64,000 bases of DNA. It comes from Paralvinella palmiformis. Its lineage: Eukaryota > Annelida > Polychaeta > Terebellida > Alvinellidae. Shown piece by piece: positions 1 through 13,615 of this stretch (position 1 is the first letter of the stretch; every line of letters begins with the position of its first letter). The stretch is taken from contig JAODUP010001125.1 of assembly GCA_025642065.1 (NCBI GenBank), positions 1 through 64,000 on the forward strand, in the 5' to 3' direction. Both the position numbers and the translations under genes were made by a program. The notes under the pieces are model-generated. The model was not told where the DNA came from, made no database searches, and saw nothing but the letters and a program-made list of their open reading frames with translations.

Positions 1-2256
1 TATATGTACACGACTCTGGAAATAAGCTGTTTTTTTTCCTTTTCATAACTATATATTTTTCTGATGAAGACTGAAGAAAGGTCTTCATTTTTTATTGATG
101 CAACTAAAGTCAATATATTTCAACACGTTATCTATCACCGTCTGATGAAGTCACATATCAAGTAGCTCATATGTATTTATTATCTAATCTAAATGCTACC
201 ATCATGGTAAGATGTCTCACATCAAGTTGTTTATCAATCTGTTTGTTATGTAGTTTGTTTATCAAATTGTCTGTCAATATCTCTAAAAATATTCGTCTAA
301 TCTTATCATTGTCCATTTGACATCTATAACACATTCGATAAATACAACTAAAATTTGTAAATAAATTCAGTCTTAAAGGTTAGATATAAAATAATTTATA
401 TCATAGAAAATTACATTTAGAAAAACGATTTGTTGTATACTATATTATATTAAAATATTATGCCCTTTCCTTTTTCCTTACAGTTTGAAAAGTATAATCC
501 GTTATTCGATATCACTCGTTCGTTCGTCGGACATTATGTAAATGTTAAATTCTAGAAGATTACTGATTAATGAAGGACAAAAATATTACGATGTCAGCGT
601 CGAAAACGACTTGTCAGCTGACGACAACTTGTTAAATAGAACTTAGACGAGAATATGGTAAATTGACGACTGTAAGATTCACTTTGTATTAACGTTCACG
701 TTAAGAACATTTTATGGTATTTATTCTTTTGATAATTATTGATAGTAACACATTGTTTGATTGATTTTACTAATTAGTACACATGGTACTGTTAGATACT
801 AAATAGAACAACCATTGTACTGTATTGGCATTGTGTAGATATGATATTGGGTACTCTTGTACTTTTCTTGTTAACTACCTCACTGGTATTTTAATTATTG
901 TACAAATACTAATTATAATATTATTTTATAATCTACTGTTGACGTCGATAACTTAATATTGCCGATGGCGCAGTAATTAGAGTACTATGTTTTAAACTTC
1001 TAAGTCGGGATTCGAATCCAACTCATATCTGTGTGTTTGTGGGAATTTTTCTTCAGAACTGGCTAGGGTAATTTTAATACATAACGTTGAAATTCAGCAA
1101 AAACTGAAATAAAATTATTCGTGCATTTTATTTCAAAGAAAAAAGTTTATTAGATACTTCGTCTTATTAAATGCTTTTATGATTCCTTAAGCTTTAGAAT
1201 ATTAGTTCTTTCAGTAAATTACAGAGTAGTTTTAATGTGTGTTTTTTAAAACTATAATAAGAAAGATGTTGATCTAATTTCATCACAAAACATAATCCAA
1301 TAAATAATGATATTCACAACTGATAGTAATCCTGTTAATTGAATATTTGACAAATTCCTTTGTTATGTTCCAAGAGTGAAAATGCGGATGATATTGCACC
1401 TCAAGTACATAAGGGCGACATTTGTGTTTGGGGGGTGGGGTGGTTGTTATTAGCAACAATAAATTAACTAAGGAACCGGCTTATTAATGGATTTTAATAG
1501 TAAGCCTTACAAAGGTAATCGTGCAAAAACTGAATCATGAACAACCGGATTATCGCAGCATTTTATAATGTGACCAGTTCATTAACTATAAAACTCGTGA
1601 TGATTGTGAAACGAGAGGATTATCGGCGTGGGATATAAACAGAAATGACTACTTTATTTCATTGATCAAAACTTTGTTTTGCAAAAACTTGATAACATTT
1701 TCGATATGGGGAAATAAGTAATGTTCTTGTAGTATTGATAAATGATTCCATTATGTTGCAATATATGTACATGACTCTGTTAATAAGCTGTTTTTTTTCC
1801 TTTTCAAAACTATATATTTTTCTGATGAAGACTGAAGAAAGGTCTTTTTTTATTGATGTAACTAAAGTCAATACATTTCAACACGTTATCTATCACCGTC
1901 TGATGAAGTCATATATCAAGTAGCTCATATGTATTTATTATCTAATCTAAATGCTACCATCATAGTAAGATGTCTCACATCAAGTTGTTTATCAATCTGT
2001 TTGTTATGTAGTTTGTTTATCAAATTGTCTGTCAATATCTCTAAAAATATTCGTCTAATCTTATCATTGTCCATTTGACATCTATAACACATTTGATAAA
2101 TACAATTAAAATTTGTAAATAAATTCAGTCTTAAAGGTTAGATATAAAATAATTTATATCATAGAAAATTACATTTAGAAAAACGCTTTGTTGTATACTA
2201 TATTATATTAAAATATTATGCCCTTTCCTTTTTCCTTACAGTTTGAAAAGTATAAT
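1..2256 (+). repeat. Macrosatellite, forward arm (about 1.3 copies of a 1.76-kb unit)
   Basis: Bases 1-498 repeat at 1762-2256, so a unit of about 1.76 kb is arranged head to tail; the complete forward copy is 499-2256. The window starts inside a copy, so the array probably continues to the left. I see no credible coding sequence: short ORFs in it are unlike any family I know and are interrupted in other copies. The forward copy has private variants around 1765-1850 that neither its forward neighbour nor the inverted copies share, so the copies are not identical sequence read twice. The unit is very AT-rich and carries a tRNA-like segment (961-1030). Confidence 0.95.
961..1030 (+). repeat. 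tRNA-derived (SINE-like) segment inside the macrosatellite unit
   Basis: An A-box-like TGGCGCAGTAATTAGAGTAC is followed about 30 bases later by a B-box-like GGATTCGAATCC, the spacing of a tRNA-type RNA polymerase III promoter. The following bases (a TTTGTGGGAATTTTTC stretch, then CTAGGG) resemble the part after the B box in the SINE at 17.7 kb. The same segment is present on the minus strand of the inverted copies at about 3598-3665, 5359-5425 and 7137-7202. The arms do not fold into a convincing functional tRNA, so I call it a SINE relic carried along by the array. Confidence 0.6.
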
Positions 2257-2365
2257 TAATACATTGAGTATCCAATGATGTTTATAAATATATGTTTGTT
2301 TACAACATATTAGACTGGTAATATCAATACACTGAGAGTATTCATCGGCACATCAATGAACAATA
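2257..2365. other. Spacer between forward and inverted macrosatellite arms
   Basis: This 109-bp AT-rich sequence is not part of the 1.76-kb unit. It sits exactly where the orientation of the repeat flips. The forward arm ends in ...AAAAGTATAAT and the inverted arm begins with the complement, ATTATACTTTT, so the two arms are symmetric around it. Confidence 0.85.
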
Positions 2366-5300
2366 ATTATACTTTTCAAACTGTAAGGAAAAAGGAAAGG
2401 GCATAATATTTTAATATAATATAGTATACAACAAATCGTTTTTCTAAATGTAATTTTCTATGATATAAATTATTTTATATCTAACCTTTAAGACTGAATT
2501 TATTTACAAATTTTAGTTGTATTTATCGAATGTGTTATAGATGTCAAATGGACAATGATAAGATTAGACGAATATTTTTAGAGATATTGACAGACAATTT
2601 GATAAACAAACTACATAACAAACAGATTGATAAACAACTTGATGTGAGACATCTTACCATGATGGTAGCATTTAGATTAGATAATAAATACATATGAGCT
2701 ACTTGATATGTGACTTCATCAGACGGTGATAGATAACGTGTTGAAATATATTGACTTTAGTTGCATCAATAAAAAATGAAGACCTTTCTTCAGTCTTCAT
2801 CAGAAAAATATATAGTTATGAAAAGGAAAAAAAACAGCTTATTTCCAGAGTCGTGTACATATATTGCAACATAATGGAATAATTTATCATTACTACGAGA
2901 ACATTACTTATTTCCCCATATCGAAAATGTTATCAAGTTTTTGCAAAACAAAGTTTTGATCAATGAAATAAAGTAGTCATTTCTGTTTATATCCCACGCC
3001 GATAATCCTCTCGTTTCACAATCATCGCGAGTTTTATAGTTAATGAACTGGTCACATTATAAAATGTTGCGATAATCCGGTTGTTCATGATTCAGTTTTT
3101 GCACGATTACCTTTGTAAGGCTTACTATTAAAATCCATTAATAAGCCGGTTCCTTAGTTAATTTATTGTTGCTAATAACAACCACCCCACCCCCCAAACA
3201 CAAATGTCGCCCTTATGTACTTGAGGTGCAATATCATCCGCATTTTCACTCTTGGAACATAACAAAGGAATTGGTCAAATATTCAATTAACAGGATTACT
3301 ATCAGTTGTGAATATCATTATTTATTGGATTATGTTTTGTGATGAAATTAGATCAACATCTTTCTTATTATAGTTTTAAAAAACACACATTAAAACTACT
3401 CGATAATTTACTGAAAGAACTAATATTCTAAAGCTTTAGGAATCATAAAAGCATTTAATAAGACGAAGTATCTAATAAACTTTTTTCTTTGAAATAAAAT
3501 GCACGAATAATTTTATTTCAGTTTTTGCTGAATTTCAACATTATGTATTAAAATTACCCCAGCCAGTTCTGAAGAAAAATTCCCACAAACACACAGATAT
3601 GAGTTGGATTCGAATCCCGACTTAGAAGTTTAAAACATAGTACTCTAATTACTGCGCCATCGGCAATATTAAGTTATCGACGTCAACAGTAGATTATAAA
3701 ATAATATTATAATTAGTATTTGTACAATAATTAAAATACCAGTGAGGTAGTTAACAAGAAAAGTACAAGAGTACCCAATATCATATCTACACAATGCCAA
3801 TACAGTACAATGGTTGTTCTATTTAGTATCTAACAGTACCATGTGTACTAATTAGTAAAATCAATCAAACAATGTGTTACTATCAATAATTATCAAAAGA
3901 ATAAATACCATAAAATGTTCTTAACGTGAACGTTAATACAAAGTGAATCTTACAGTCGTCAATTTACCACATTCTCGTCTAAGTTCTATTTAACAAGTTG
4001 TCGTCAGCTGACAAGTCGTTTTCGACGCTGACATCGTAATATTTTTGTCCTTCATTAATCAGTAATCTTCTAGAATTTAACATTTACATAATGTCCGACG
4101 AACGAACGAGTGATATCGAATAACGGATTATACTTTTCAAACTGTAAGGAAAAAGGAAAGGGCATAATATTTTAATATAATATAGTATACAACAAATCGT
4201 TTTTCTAAATGTAATTTTCTATGATATAAATTATTTTATATCTAACCTTTAAGACTGAATTTATTTACAAATTTTAGTTGTATTTATCGAATGTGTTATA
4301 GATGTCAAATGGACAATGATAAGATTAGACGAATATTTTTAGAGATATTGACAGACAATTTGATAAACAAACTACATAACAAACAGATTGATAAACAACT
4401 TGATGTGAGACATCTTACCATGATGGTAGCATTTAGATTAGATAATAAATACATATGAGCTACTTGATATGTGACTTCATCAGACGGTGATAGATAACGT
4501 GTTGAAATATATTGACTTTAGTTGCATCAATAAAAAATGAAGACCTTTCTTCAGTCTTCATCAGAAAAATATATAGTTATGAAAAGGAAAAAAAACAGCT
4601 TATTTCCAGAGTCGTGTACATATATTGCAACATAATGGAATAATTTATCATTACTACGAGAACATTACTTATTTCCCCATATCGAAAATGTTATCAAGTT
4701 TTTGCAAAACAAAGTTTTGATCAATGAAATAAAGTAGTCATTTCTGTTTATATCCCACGCCGATAATCCTCTCGTTTCACAATCATCGCGAGTTTTATAG
4801 TTAATGAACTGGTCACATTATAAAATGTTGCGATAATCCGGTTGTTCATGATTCAGTTTTTGCACGATTACCTTTGTAAGGCTTACTATTAAAATCCATT
4901 AATAAGCCGGTTCCTTAGTTAATTTATTGTTGCTAATAACAACCACCCCACCCCCCAAACACAAATGTCGCCCTTATGTACTTGAGGTGCAATATCATCC
5001 GCATTTTCACTCTTGGAACATAACAAAGGAATTGGTCAAATATTCAATTAACAGGATTACTATCAGTTGTGAATATCATTATTTATTGGATTATGTTTTG
5101 TGATGAAATTAGATCAACATCTTTCTTATTATAGTTTTAAAAAACACACATTAAAACTACTCGATAATTTACTGAAAGAACTAATATTCTAAAGCTTTAG
5201 GAATCATAAAAGCATTTAATAAGACGAAGTATCTAATAAACTTTTTTCTTTGAAATAAAATGCACGAATAATTTTATTTCAGTTTTTGCTGAATTTCAAC

Positions 5301-7663
5301 ATTATGTATTAAAATTACCCCAGCCAGTTCTGAAGAAAAATTCCCACAAACACACAGATATGAGTTGGATTCGAATCCCGACTTAGAAGTTTAAAACATA
5401 GTACTCTAATTACTGCGCCATCGGCAATATTAAGTTATCGACGTCAACAGTAGATTATAAAATAATATTATAATTAGTATTTGTACAATAATTAAAATAC
5501 CAGTGAGGTAGTTAACAAGAAAAGTACAAGAGTACCCAATATCATATCTACACAATGCCAATACAGTACAATGGTTGTTCTATTTAGTATCTAACAGTAC
5601 CATGTGTACTAATTAGTAAAATCAATCAAACAATGTGTTACTATCAATAATTATCAAAAGAATAAATACCATAAAATGTTCTTAACGTGAACGTTAATAC
5701 AAAGTGAATCTTACAGTCGTCAATTTACCATATTCTCGTCTAAGTTCTATTTAACAAGTTGTCGTCAGCTGACAAGTCGTTTTCGACGCTGACATCGTAA
5801 TATTTTTGTCCTTCATTAATCAGTAATCTTCTAGAATTTAACATTTACATAATGTCCGACGAACGAACGAGTGATATCGAATAACGGATTATACTTTTCA
5901 AACTGTAAGGAAAAAGGAAAGGGCATAATATTTTAATATAATATAGTATACAACAAATCGTTTTTCTAAATGTAATTTTCTATGATATAAATTATTTTAT
6001 ATCTAACCTTTAAGACTGAATTTATTTACAAATTTTAGTTGTATTTATCGAATGTGTTATAGATGTCAAATGGACAATGATAAGATTAGACGAATATTTT
6101 TAGAGATATTGACAGACAATTTGATAAACAAACTACATAACAAACAGATTGATAAACAACTTGATGTGAGACATCTTACCATGATGGTAGCATTTAGATT
6201 AGATAATAAATACATATGAGCTACTTGATATGTGACTTCATCAGACGGTGATAGATAACGTGTTGAAATATATTGACTTTAGTTGCATCAATAAAAAATG
6301 AAGACCTTTCTTCAGTCTTCATCAGAAAAATATATAGTTATGAAAAGGAAAAAAAACAGCTTATTTCCAGAGTCGTGTACATATATTGCAACATAATGGA
6401 ATAATTTATCATTACTACGAGAACATTACTTATTTCCCCATATCGAAAATGTTATCAAGTTTTTGCAAAACAAAGTTTTGATCAATGAAATAAAGTAGTC
6501 ATTTCTGTTTATATCCCACGCCGATAATCCTGTCGTTTCACAATCATCGCGAGTTTTATAGTTAATGAACTGGTCACATTATAAAATGTTGCGATAATCC
6601 GGTTGTTCATGATTCAGTTTTTGCACGATTATCTTTGTAATGAAATATACATAAGGCTTACTATTAAAATCCATTAATAAGCCGGTTCCTTAGTTAATTT
6701 ATTGTTGCTAATAACAACTATCCCCCCAAAATGACTCCCTCATGTACTTGAGGTGCAATATCGCAAATCAATCATCCGTATTTTCACTCTTGGAACATAA
6801 CGAAGGAATTGGTCAAATATTCAATTAACAGGATTACTATCAGTTATGAATATCATAATTTATTGAATTATGTTTGTAAGGAAATTAGATCAACATCTTT
6901 CTTATTATAGTTTTAAAAAACACACATTAAAACTACTCTGTAATTTACTGAAAGAACTAAAATTCTAAAGCTTAAGGAATCATAAAAGCATTTAATAAGA
7001 CGAAGTATCTAATAAAGTTTCTTCTTTGAAATAAAATGCACGAATAATTTTATTTCAGTTTCTGCTGAATTTCAACGTTATGTATTAAAATTACCCCAGC
7101 CAGTTCTGAAGAAAAATTCCCACAAACACACAGATATGATTTGGATTCGAATCCCGACTAAGAAGTTTAAAACATAGTACTCTAATTACTGCGCCATCGG
7201 CAATATTAAGTTATCGACGTCAACAGTAGATTATAAAATAATATTATAATTAGTATTTGTACAATAATTAAAATACCAGTGAGGTAGTTAACAAGAAAAG
7301 TACAAGAGTACCCAATATCATATCTACACAATGCCAATACAGTACAATGGTTGTTCTATTTAGTATCTAACAGTACCATGTGTAATAATTAGTAAAATCA
7401 ATCAAACAATGTGTTACTGTCAATAATTATCAAAAGAATAAATCCCATAAAATGTTCTTAACGCGAACGTTAATACAAAGTGAATCTTACAGTCGTCAAT
7501 TTACCACATTCTCGTCTAAGTTCTATTTAACAAGTTGTCGTCAGCTGACAAGTCGTTTTCGACGCTGACATCATAATATTTTTGTCCTTCATTAATCAGT
7601 AATCTTCTAGAATTTAACATTTACATAATGTCCGACGAACGAACGAGTGATATCGAATAACGG
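2366..7663 (-). repeat. Macrosatellite, inverted arm (three tandem copies)
   Basis: Three head-to-tail copies of the same unit lie in reverse orientation: 2366-4126, 4127-5887 (both 1761 bp) and 5888-7663 (about 1776 bp). The first two are almost identical. The third carries more substitutions and small indels, for example an insertion near 6640-6652 and a shortened C-rich stretch near 6720, as expected for an edge copy that escapes homogenisation. The array stops abruptly at 7663 in unique sequence. Confidence 0.95.
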
Positions 7664-9218
7664 AACGGATAAACGGAGTTGTCAAATTGACTTAAACAGT
7701 TTAACGTCTTATACGATGGTCTCTGTTAGAAAGAATGTGTTGTCTTTAGTGAGTAGACTTCGTTAACGAGATGTTGACGTGTTTATTGAGAATGAGGCGA
7801 AGGATTGAGGAAGATAATAAGATTATGATGTTTTTATATCCAGTGGACGTTAATGGAGAATTCGAGGAAGGCTTTGATTGACCTTTGTGTGACGAAACGA
7901 CGTTACGTCAAAACTTCTAATATGATTTTCTTCCCAAATGACGAACGTCGAAAAGGCGCATCCGCCCTGTAAATATCAGCCAAAAATGAGCCTGGTTGTG
8001 TCATCGTTATCTAACACCGATGTGGAGTCTCGTGTGTGTTTGCTATTCAATGAGTTCGAAGCCTTACAAAGGAAGTCAGCATTCGATACACAATTTTCAA
8101 TTATACAATTTACATATTTGTTATTTGATGTACTAATATCTAGCTTTTATTTTATTTTAATTCAGAGAGAGAGAGGAGGGGAAATCTTATGGTTATAATT
8201 ATGTAAGATTTATAAACATTCAGAGAGTCTATTTCTATGAATTTATAACAAAAACACCTCGCTCTATTTGCTTTGAGTGAAACATCTCCTATCGCTTCTT
8301 TGCTTCCGCTTTTTGTATGTAACCTGCATGTAGCCACGTTCCTGTGGGCGTGACCTATTTGTCACCTACGAAAAGCGAATACCCATTACACATACAGTGA
8401 GAGTGTTGTGATAAATCTATACACGGACTACCTGTTGCTAACACATCTACCAGATTAATTGATCTTGTTAATTATCCGTGTCTTCTCAGCAGAAGATGGC
8501 AGCTTATCTATGACGTCATCACCAACCGTCTAACATCTCCTCAAACTCTAGGCATAACACGTATCGTGTCCACGCAATCGTTCTTAATTTACGTCACCCG
8601 ATGCATTATTTACAATTCCCGAGACTAGGACATTCATAAGCTCCCCGAGATCCCGTCTTGGAATGGAGAGGATAGATTAATGATAAGAAATCTGGCTGAT
8701 GACATCAACTAGTCTAAGGAAGCCAGATATGTCACTTGTAATATAACACTGAATTATCAGACATAAATTGTAAAATATGGAAAAATTAGGTTGTGTAATA
8801 TATCGTGAATAATTATGGCTGTATTTGTGGATACGGAGGAAATGTACTGCAACGTTCCATTGTCATTAATTTTTTTTTTTGTTAATTATATATATATAAA
8901 GGGAATATAAGCATAAATATTTCATAATATGTTATTAAAATATTTGAGTTAATGCGATAGCAGAGAGATTTTTCTGGCCCCCGAAAATATGACAATATGG
9001 AGTGATTGAGTATGATCAATGTGTTTCATGTTTCATGTTGACATCAACACCATTAATAATCCGGAAAAGTAAAAAATGCAGACCAGAGGCGACCTCTAAT
9101 GACTTGGGGAGTTTTATCTAACTTAGCTATAGATTATTCTGTCTCTTTCAAACACACGCGCCAGCTCGCATACACACAAATCTAATACTTTCCAGCATCT
9201 GAATTTAAAAAAAACATA
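7664..9218. other. Unassigned sequence right of the macrosatellite
   Basis: There is no recognisable gene. An 86-codon open frame at 7938-8198 has no family resemblance, no clear splice sites and runs into an AG-rich tract. A short (TA)n lies near 8888-8900. Confidence 0.5.
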
Positions 9219-9505
<287 letters not shown>

Positions 9506-9540
9506 TTATGGAGTATACAAGATTAATTTAAATATTATAT

Positions 9541-10330
9541 TATTTAATATTAAAAATGACTGGAGTTATACCATGATTCAAATTGCTCTTGGGAGACGTC
9601 CCTAGTTTGATCATTAAATATGGTATTAGACTCAGAAGAGCACTCACCGGCCGGCAGTTGTCTCCAAAGAAACTGTTCTGTAACTGTTGCAGTAAGATAT
9701 CAATAAAATGAATACCAAGCGATCTCTTGTAATAAAGAAGAGGTCTATCAGCAGGTACATACATATTCGACCTATTACACTGAACCCTTGGAATCCTTGG
9801 CATTTCCTCTTCAGTACATAAATATGAAGCTAGCTGCTTTCCTTCGTCGTACCATCTCTTGAATTCTACACCAATGTCATCCCTCAAACATTGAATCTCT
9901 GATTTGATATTGTCAATCATTCTCTGTTCCTCAAATACGTCAATATCTCTTCTTTGTAGTTTAGCTGAGAAACCTTTCAAATAATCCAAACTATTCTTTA
10001 ATACTATAAAGCCGATAAAACTCCAAAACTCTGCAGGCTACTTTCCAAACAATGAGCCGTAGTCTTGGTATCACTATCCCAATTCCAACAAGTTTCATTA
10101 ACCTCTGGACAAACATGTGGATTAACCATAGCACCAATGCAAGTGACCACGTGTTCATAAAGTTCACCAATTGTTTCCAAACAAGAATGTCTTTCAACCC
10201 GGTGTATCTTGCGCAATCTTTTAAGTTTCTCGTGGCGAGTATTTGGGCAATAATGTTTAAGTACAAGCTTCAGGAATATTTGCCTTTTGAAAGAATTGTC
10301 AAAACATTGTACTTACTAAATTATTATTTA
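9541..10330 (-). pseudogene. hAT transposase remnant (ZMYM1/THAP12-like)
   Basis: Read on the minus strand, 10330 to 10007 gives a segment with RKIHRVERHS (the RWVERH-type motif of hAT transposases) and a conserved WNWDSDTKT stretch. It is followed, out of frame, by 9989-9541 with QRRDIDVFEEQ, RIPRVQCNRSN and a YYKRSLGIHFIDILLQQL segment, which corresponds to the RQxxRxNVPA...YYRR...PFLDHLxxQL region of animal hAT transposases. A frameshift or small insertion separates the two parts near 9990-10006, and neither end of the protein is present. It is a dead fragment; no terminal repeats were found around it. Confidence 0.75.
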
Positions 10331-10462
10331 ACAGGCAAATCATAAAATACTTGATTTTTTACTAAGTAACTACTAGACTGAGCAAATATTTGACGGTGTC
10401 TCTATGATATAACTGGCAGAACAGCTTGCTACAGACCTCTAGCAACTGGGTTCAAATATTCA

Positions 10463-10464
10463 AG

Positions 10465-10497
<33 letters not shown>

Positions 10498-10530
10498 TGT
10501 TGGTGTGTGTGTGTGTGTGTGTGTGTGTGC
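10463..10530. repeat. (GT)n microsatellite
   Basis: Long GT dinucleotide run with rare interruptions. Confidence 0.95.
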
Positions 10531-10770
10531 ACGCGCGTTTGTATTTGCACGCGTATCGATACGTTAAACAAACGAAATATTATCTAGAATCACGAATCGA
10601 AATGCCAAGCTCTGGTCAATTCATCTGAGAACAACTTGCCCAGTGACTTGAGATCGGCGACTACATATCAACTCTTTAAAAGTAAACTGAAAACTTACAT
10701 GTTTTAGGGGTATTAATACGTATCATTATAATTTATATAATATCATGTTTGTATATATGAATTTTGTTTA

Positions 10771-10876
10771 GTGATGGTTTTATATGTGATAGTTTTTACA
10801 TGTGATGGTTTTTATATGTGATGGTTTTTATATGGGATGGTTTTTATATGTGATGGTTTTATATGTGATGGTACAT
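10771..10876. repeat. Short minisatellite, about 17-bp unit
   Basis: Five to six tandem copies of a unit like TATGTGATGGTTTTTA, with single-base variants. The following bases (GAATTGGCGCTATATAAATAAATAA) end a common short invertebrate repeat. Confidence 0.85.
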
Positions 10877-11167
10877 AAAGCGTTCCTTTGATTAATCATT
10901 GTGTAGGTTGAATTGGCGCTATATAAATAAATAATGTGTACGTGTAGAACAAACAACCATTTTTTTTTTGATGGGGCGCGTTATGACTGAAGAACGATTA
11001 AGATGTTGCTTAAAAAACGCCAGAAGCGATCCAGTTACAGTCGTCGTGTTACAGGCATGACGTCATTGAAGTTGAATCAGCGACGTGTGTTATATTTACT
11101 ATTTACGTAATAAATAATTCCGATATTTGTCAGGAAGTGAACCTTTTTATGTCTGTTATTCACCGTA

Positions 11168-11352
11168 ATACCTCCCTCGTCTAATGGCAGACCACATATC
11201 ACTACCACCCGTGTTCGAATCTTGGCGTGGGCATATCTGAATGTTGTTTCATCTTTGATTTCGCTTCATTACCTTTGGAGATCGCTCGGTCCATTTAGCC
11301 TACCATATGTTCAAATGTGGCTGTAAAATACCAATCATCATCATAATCATAG
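11168..11352 (+). mobile_element. tRNA-derived SINE, family 1, with (ATC)n tail
   Basis: The head CCTCCCTCGTCTAATGGCAG has an A box, followed by CGTGTTCGAATCTTGG as B box. Then comes a body shared with six other copies in the window (TTCATCTTTGATTTCGCTTC; CGGTCCATTTAGCCTACCAT; TGGCTGTAAAATA) and an ATC-repeat tail. Other copies or pieces lie at 12300, 14942, 40917, 42765, 53574 and 60213. Confidence 0.85.
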
Positions 11353-12177
11353 TCGTCGTCTAATGGCATAATGACACGTTTTATTTAATTAAAAGTAATT
11401 GTACACATTTGTCTTTTTTTAGTATGGGTACGATCTTAGAACTTGTCAGGTTTTATCTTATGAGCTTATGCCTTATGAGCTGGTGTCATATAATCGAGAA
11501 TAGGGTTTATAGGTCAGAGCATCTGATTGTGTAAATGTCCAAGTTAACTGCTTAACATTGTTAGATATTGAAATTAGTTAATAAGAACATATTATCATTC
11601 GTAGCTTCATTCTTAGTAGACGAATTTCAAAATAGACGAATAGTCTTTAAACGATTTCTAAATCAGCGAATTTTTACTGGAAGTATTATTTAATCATTCA
11701 TGATTGATCAGCAAATTGCAGCCACCCGCTACGAGCCACTCTTGTGCAGCGTACAGTTATTTGCGGAAAACTAATTACCAGCCGCTTCACCTTTGCTTTT
11801 TGCCTATACCGGAAGTCAGCACTGTTTAGTCATGGCGGCCTAATCAAACACTACTGAGTGCACCTGACAGCCATGATTAAATATTTGGCCGCTTCATTTA
11901 TCTCATTAAAAATTGTGCAAGGAAATTAAAATAGGTGTATATATTAAGAAAACATACAAAATCAATATTTGTTAACAGTTTATGTTTGATTATTTAGTTG
12001 ATTTCTGAGGAAATCCTTCAGAAATAAGCATGAAAGATCAGCCCGACCTGGTGAAGTCCTGATATTGACACTTTAAAAACATTGTACATTGTAAAGTGGG
12101 CTATATCTCCTAATTTACTATATACATAATAAATCATTTTGATATTTGTGAGGAAGTGAAGTTTCTATCTGTTATTC

Positions 12178-12263
12178 ACGCACACACACGCAGACGCACG
12201 CACACTCACACACATACACGCATACACAAACGCACACATACACAAACACACACACACACATAT

Positions 12264-12295
<32 letters not shown>

Positions 12296-12296
12296 C
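12178..12296. repeat. (CA)n/(TA)n microsatellite
   Basis: CA-rich tract to about 12260, then TA dinucleotides to about 12296, directly followed by a SINE fragment. Confidence 0.9.
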
Positions 12297-12299
12297 AGA

Positions 12300-12376
12300 G
12301 GAACGTCTTACGGCCCATTTAGCCTACCATGTGCACAAAAGTGGCCGTAAAACATTAATCATCATCATCATCAGAG
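12300..12376 (+). mobile_element. SINE family 1, 3' fragment
   Basis: Only the 3' half of the family-1 body remains (CGGCCCATTTAGCCTACCAT, AAGTGGCCGTAAAACATTAA), ending in (ATC)n. Confidence 0.8.
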
Positions 12377-12796
12377 GAGCCTCTTTAATGTATAAATACT
12401 AAACTTTCGTCATCACCCTTTCCAATATTATATTAGATTAATTTCATAAAGTGCTATAACTGTATAATATTTAAATATTAAGTTGAGACTGATATGTTGA
12501 GTGCTCGCAAACCGCTGATTTCATGTTCGTCATCAAGCCAGAATTCAGAATGTCGACATCACCAGATGTCGATTCTGTTCGATGTAATACGCCACATTTA
12601 TGTTTTAATACAGTTGGATGTTTTTATTCTTCCTAAAAAATACACGGTTCTCAAACAATGTAAGAAATGCCCAGAAATGCTCAGAACAGATCAGGGTAGA
12701 GTCCACAACCTTCCTCATAATAAGACAAAAGTTATAAAAACACCTAGAGATCCTTCTTATGAGAAACTCACACTTTCATATACACTTTATATCGCC
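12377..12796 (-). other. Probable 3'UTR and downstream flank of the PPxY membrane-protein gene
   Basis: This non-coding stretch follows the TAA stop at 12797-12799 on the minus strand. A candidate AATAAA poly(A) signal lies at 12623-12628, about 170 nt after the stop. A plus-strand open frame of 118 codons crosses the region but has no family resemblance and is antisense to this gene's last exon. Confidence 0.5.
12623..12628 (-). terminator. Candidate poly(A) signal AATAAA
   Basis: The minus strand reads AATAAA here, about 170 nt downstream of the stop codon of the PPxY membrane-protein gene. No other support. Confidence 0.4.
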
Positions 12797-12846
12797 TTAT
12801 GGATTCGGTGGATAGGCTGGATCGTTTGCTGGAGGCGGTGGATAAG
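12797..12846 (-). CDS. PPxY membrane protein, exon 5 (C-terminus)
   Basis: Acceptor TTTTATTTTAG, then TYPPPPANDPAYPPNP and TAA. The phase-1 join with exon 4 creates the third PPxY motif (PPTY) across the junction, which supports the splice call. Confidence 0.75.
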
Positions 12847-13495
12847 CTAAAATAAAATAAAATATGGTCAATCTTTACTAAACAAGGCAGGTTTTGACAT
12901 TAAATTATCAAATTTACAATATTTTATTTCATGCGCCAAATTTGCCAACAAGCCAGTGAAATAAATGATATAAGGTATGGGGATATTGCCGATCAACGCT
13001 TACTATGTTTAAAGAGCTTAGACTCTAAATTGATTTACGTATTGCTTCAACGCTTCAAACAGAGACCAATTTTTGCTGGACGAAATGCCCCATATGGCTT
13101 ATTGTTATCACTTGTGTTTCAATGAAACCTCATAACGCATTGATCGAGTGTGGAAAATGCCTCTAATTCAGTGGCGTGAATGATATCATAAAACCAGGGA
13201 AATAGATGTGAATTGCGTATACACCCTTTTTAAACAGTTATACGTACTTGGTGGGTACGGATTTACAGGTGGTGGTGGCGGGTACAGGTTTCCTTCTGGG
13301 GGCGGATTGCTGGCTTGAGCTTGTGGATTGTTGGCTTGAATTGGTGGATATTTCGGTTGATTCTGTTGTACAGCTTGATAAGGAGGAGGCTGATGTCCTG
13401 GTTGTCCATAAGATGGTGGAGGTACAGGACCCTTGTAGACAGCTTGTTGAGCGTTTCCTGATATCACTGTTAAATTATATATATATATATACATA

Positions 13496-13556
<61 letters not shown>

Positions 13557-13615
13557 AGCAAGAGAAGGGGTGAGAGACAGAGATAGGGGGAGAGAGAGAG
13601 ACAGACAGAGACGAG

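Noticed and set aside
961..1030. A functional tRNA gene
   Set aside because: A and B boxes are present but the acceptor and anticodon stems do not pair convincingly. The same applies to the tRNA-like heads at 11168, 16079, 17697, 27868 and 60400.
1659..1923. Overlapping small frames on both strands in the macrosatellite
   Set aside because: Not preserved among the tandem copies and unlike any family; no codon constraint visible.
7938..8198. 86-codon frame beside the macrosatellite
   Set aside because: No family resemblance, no convincing splice sites, ends in an AG-rich low-complexity stretch.
13248..13496. 82-codon plus-strand frame
   Set aside because: Antisense shadow of exon 4 of the PPxY gene; Pro codons read backwards give the Val/Leu/Gly-rich product.
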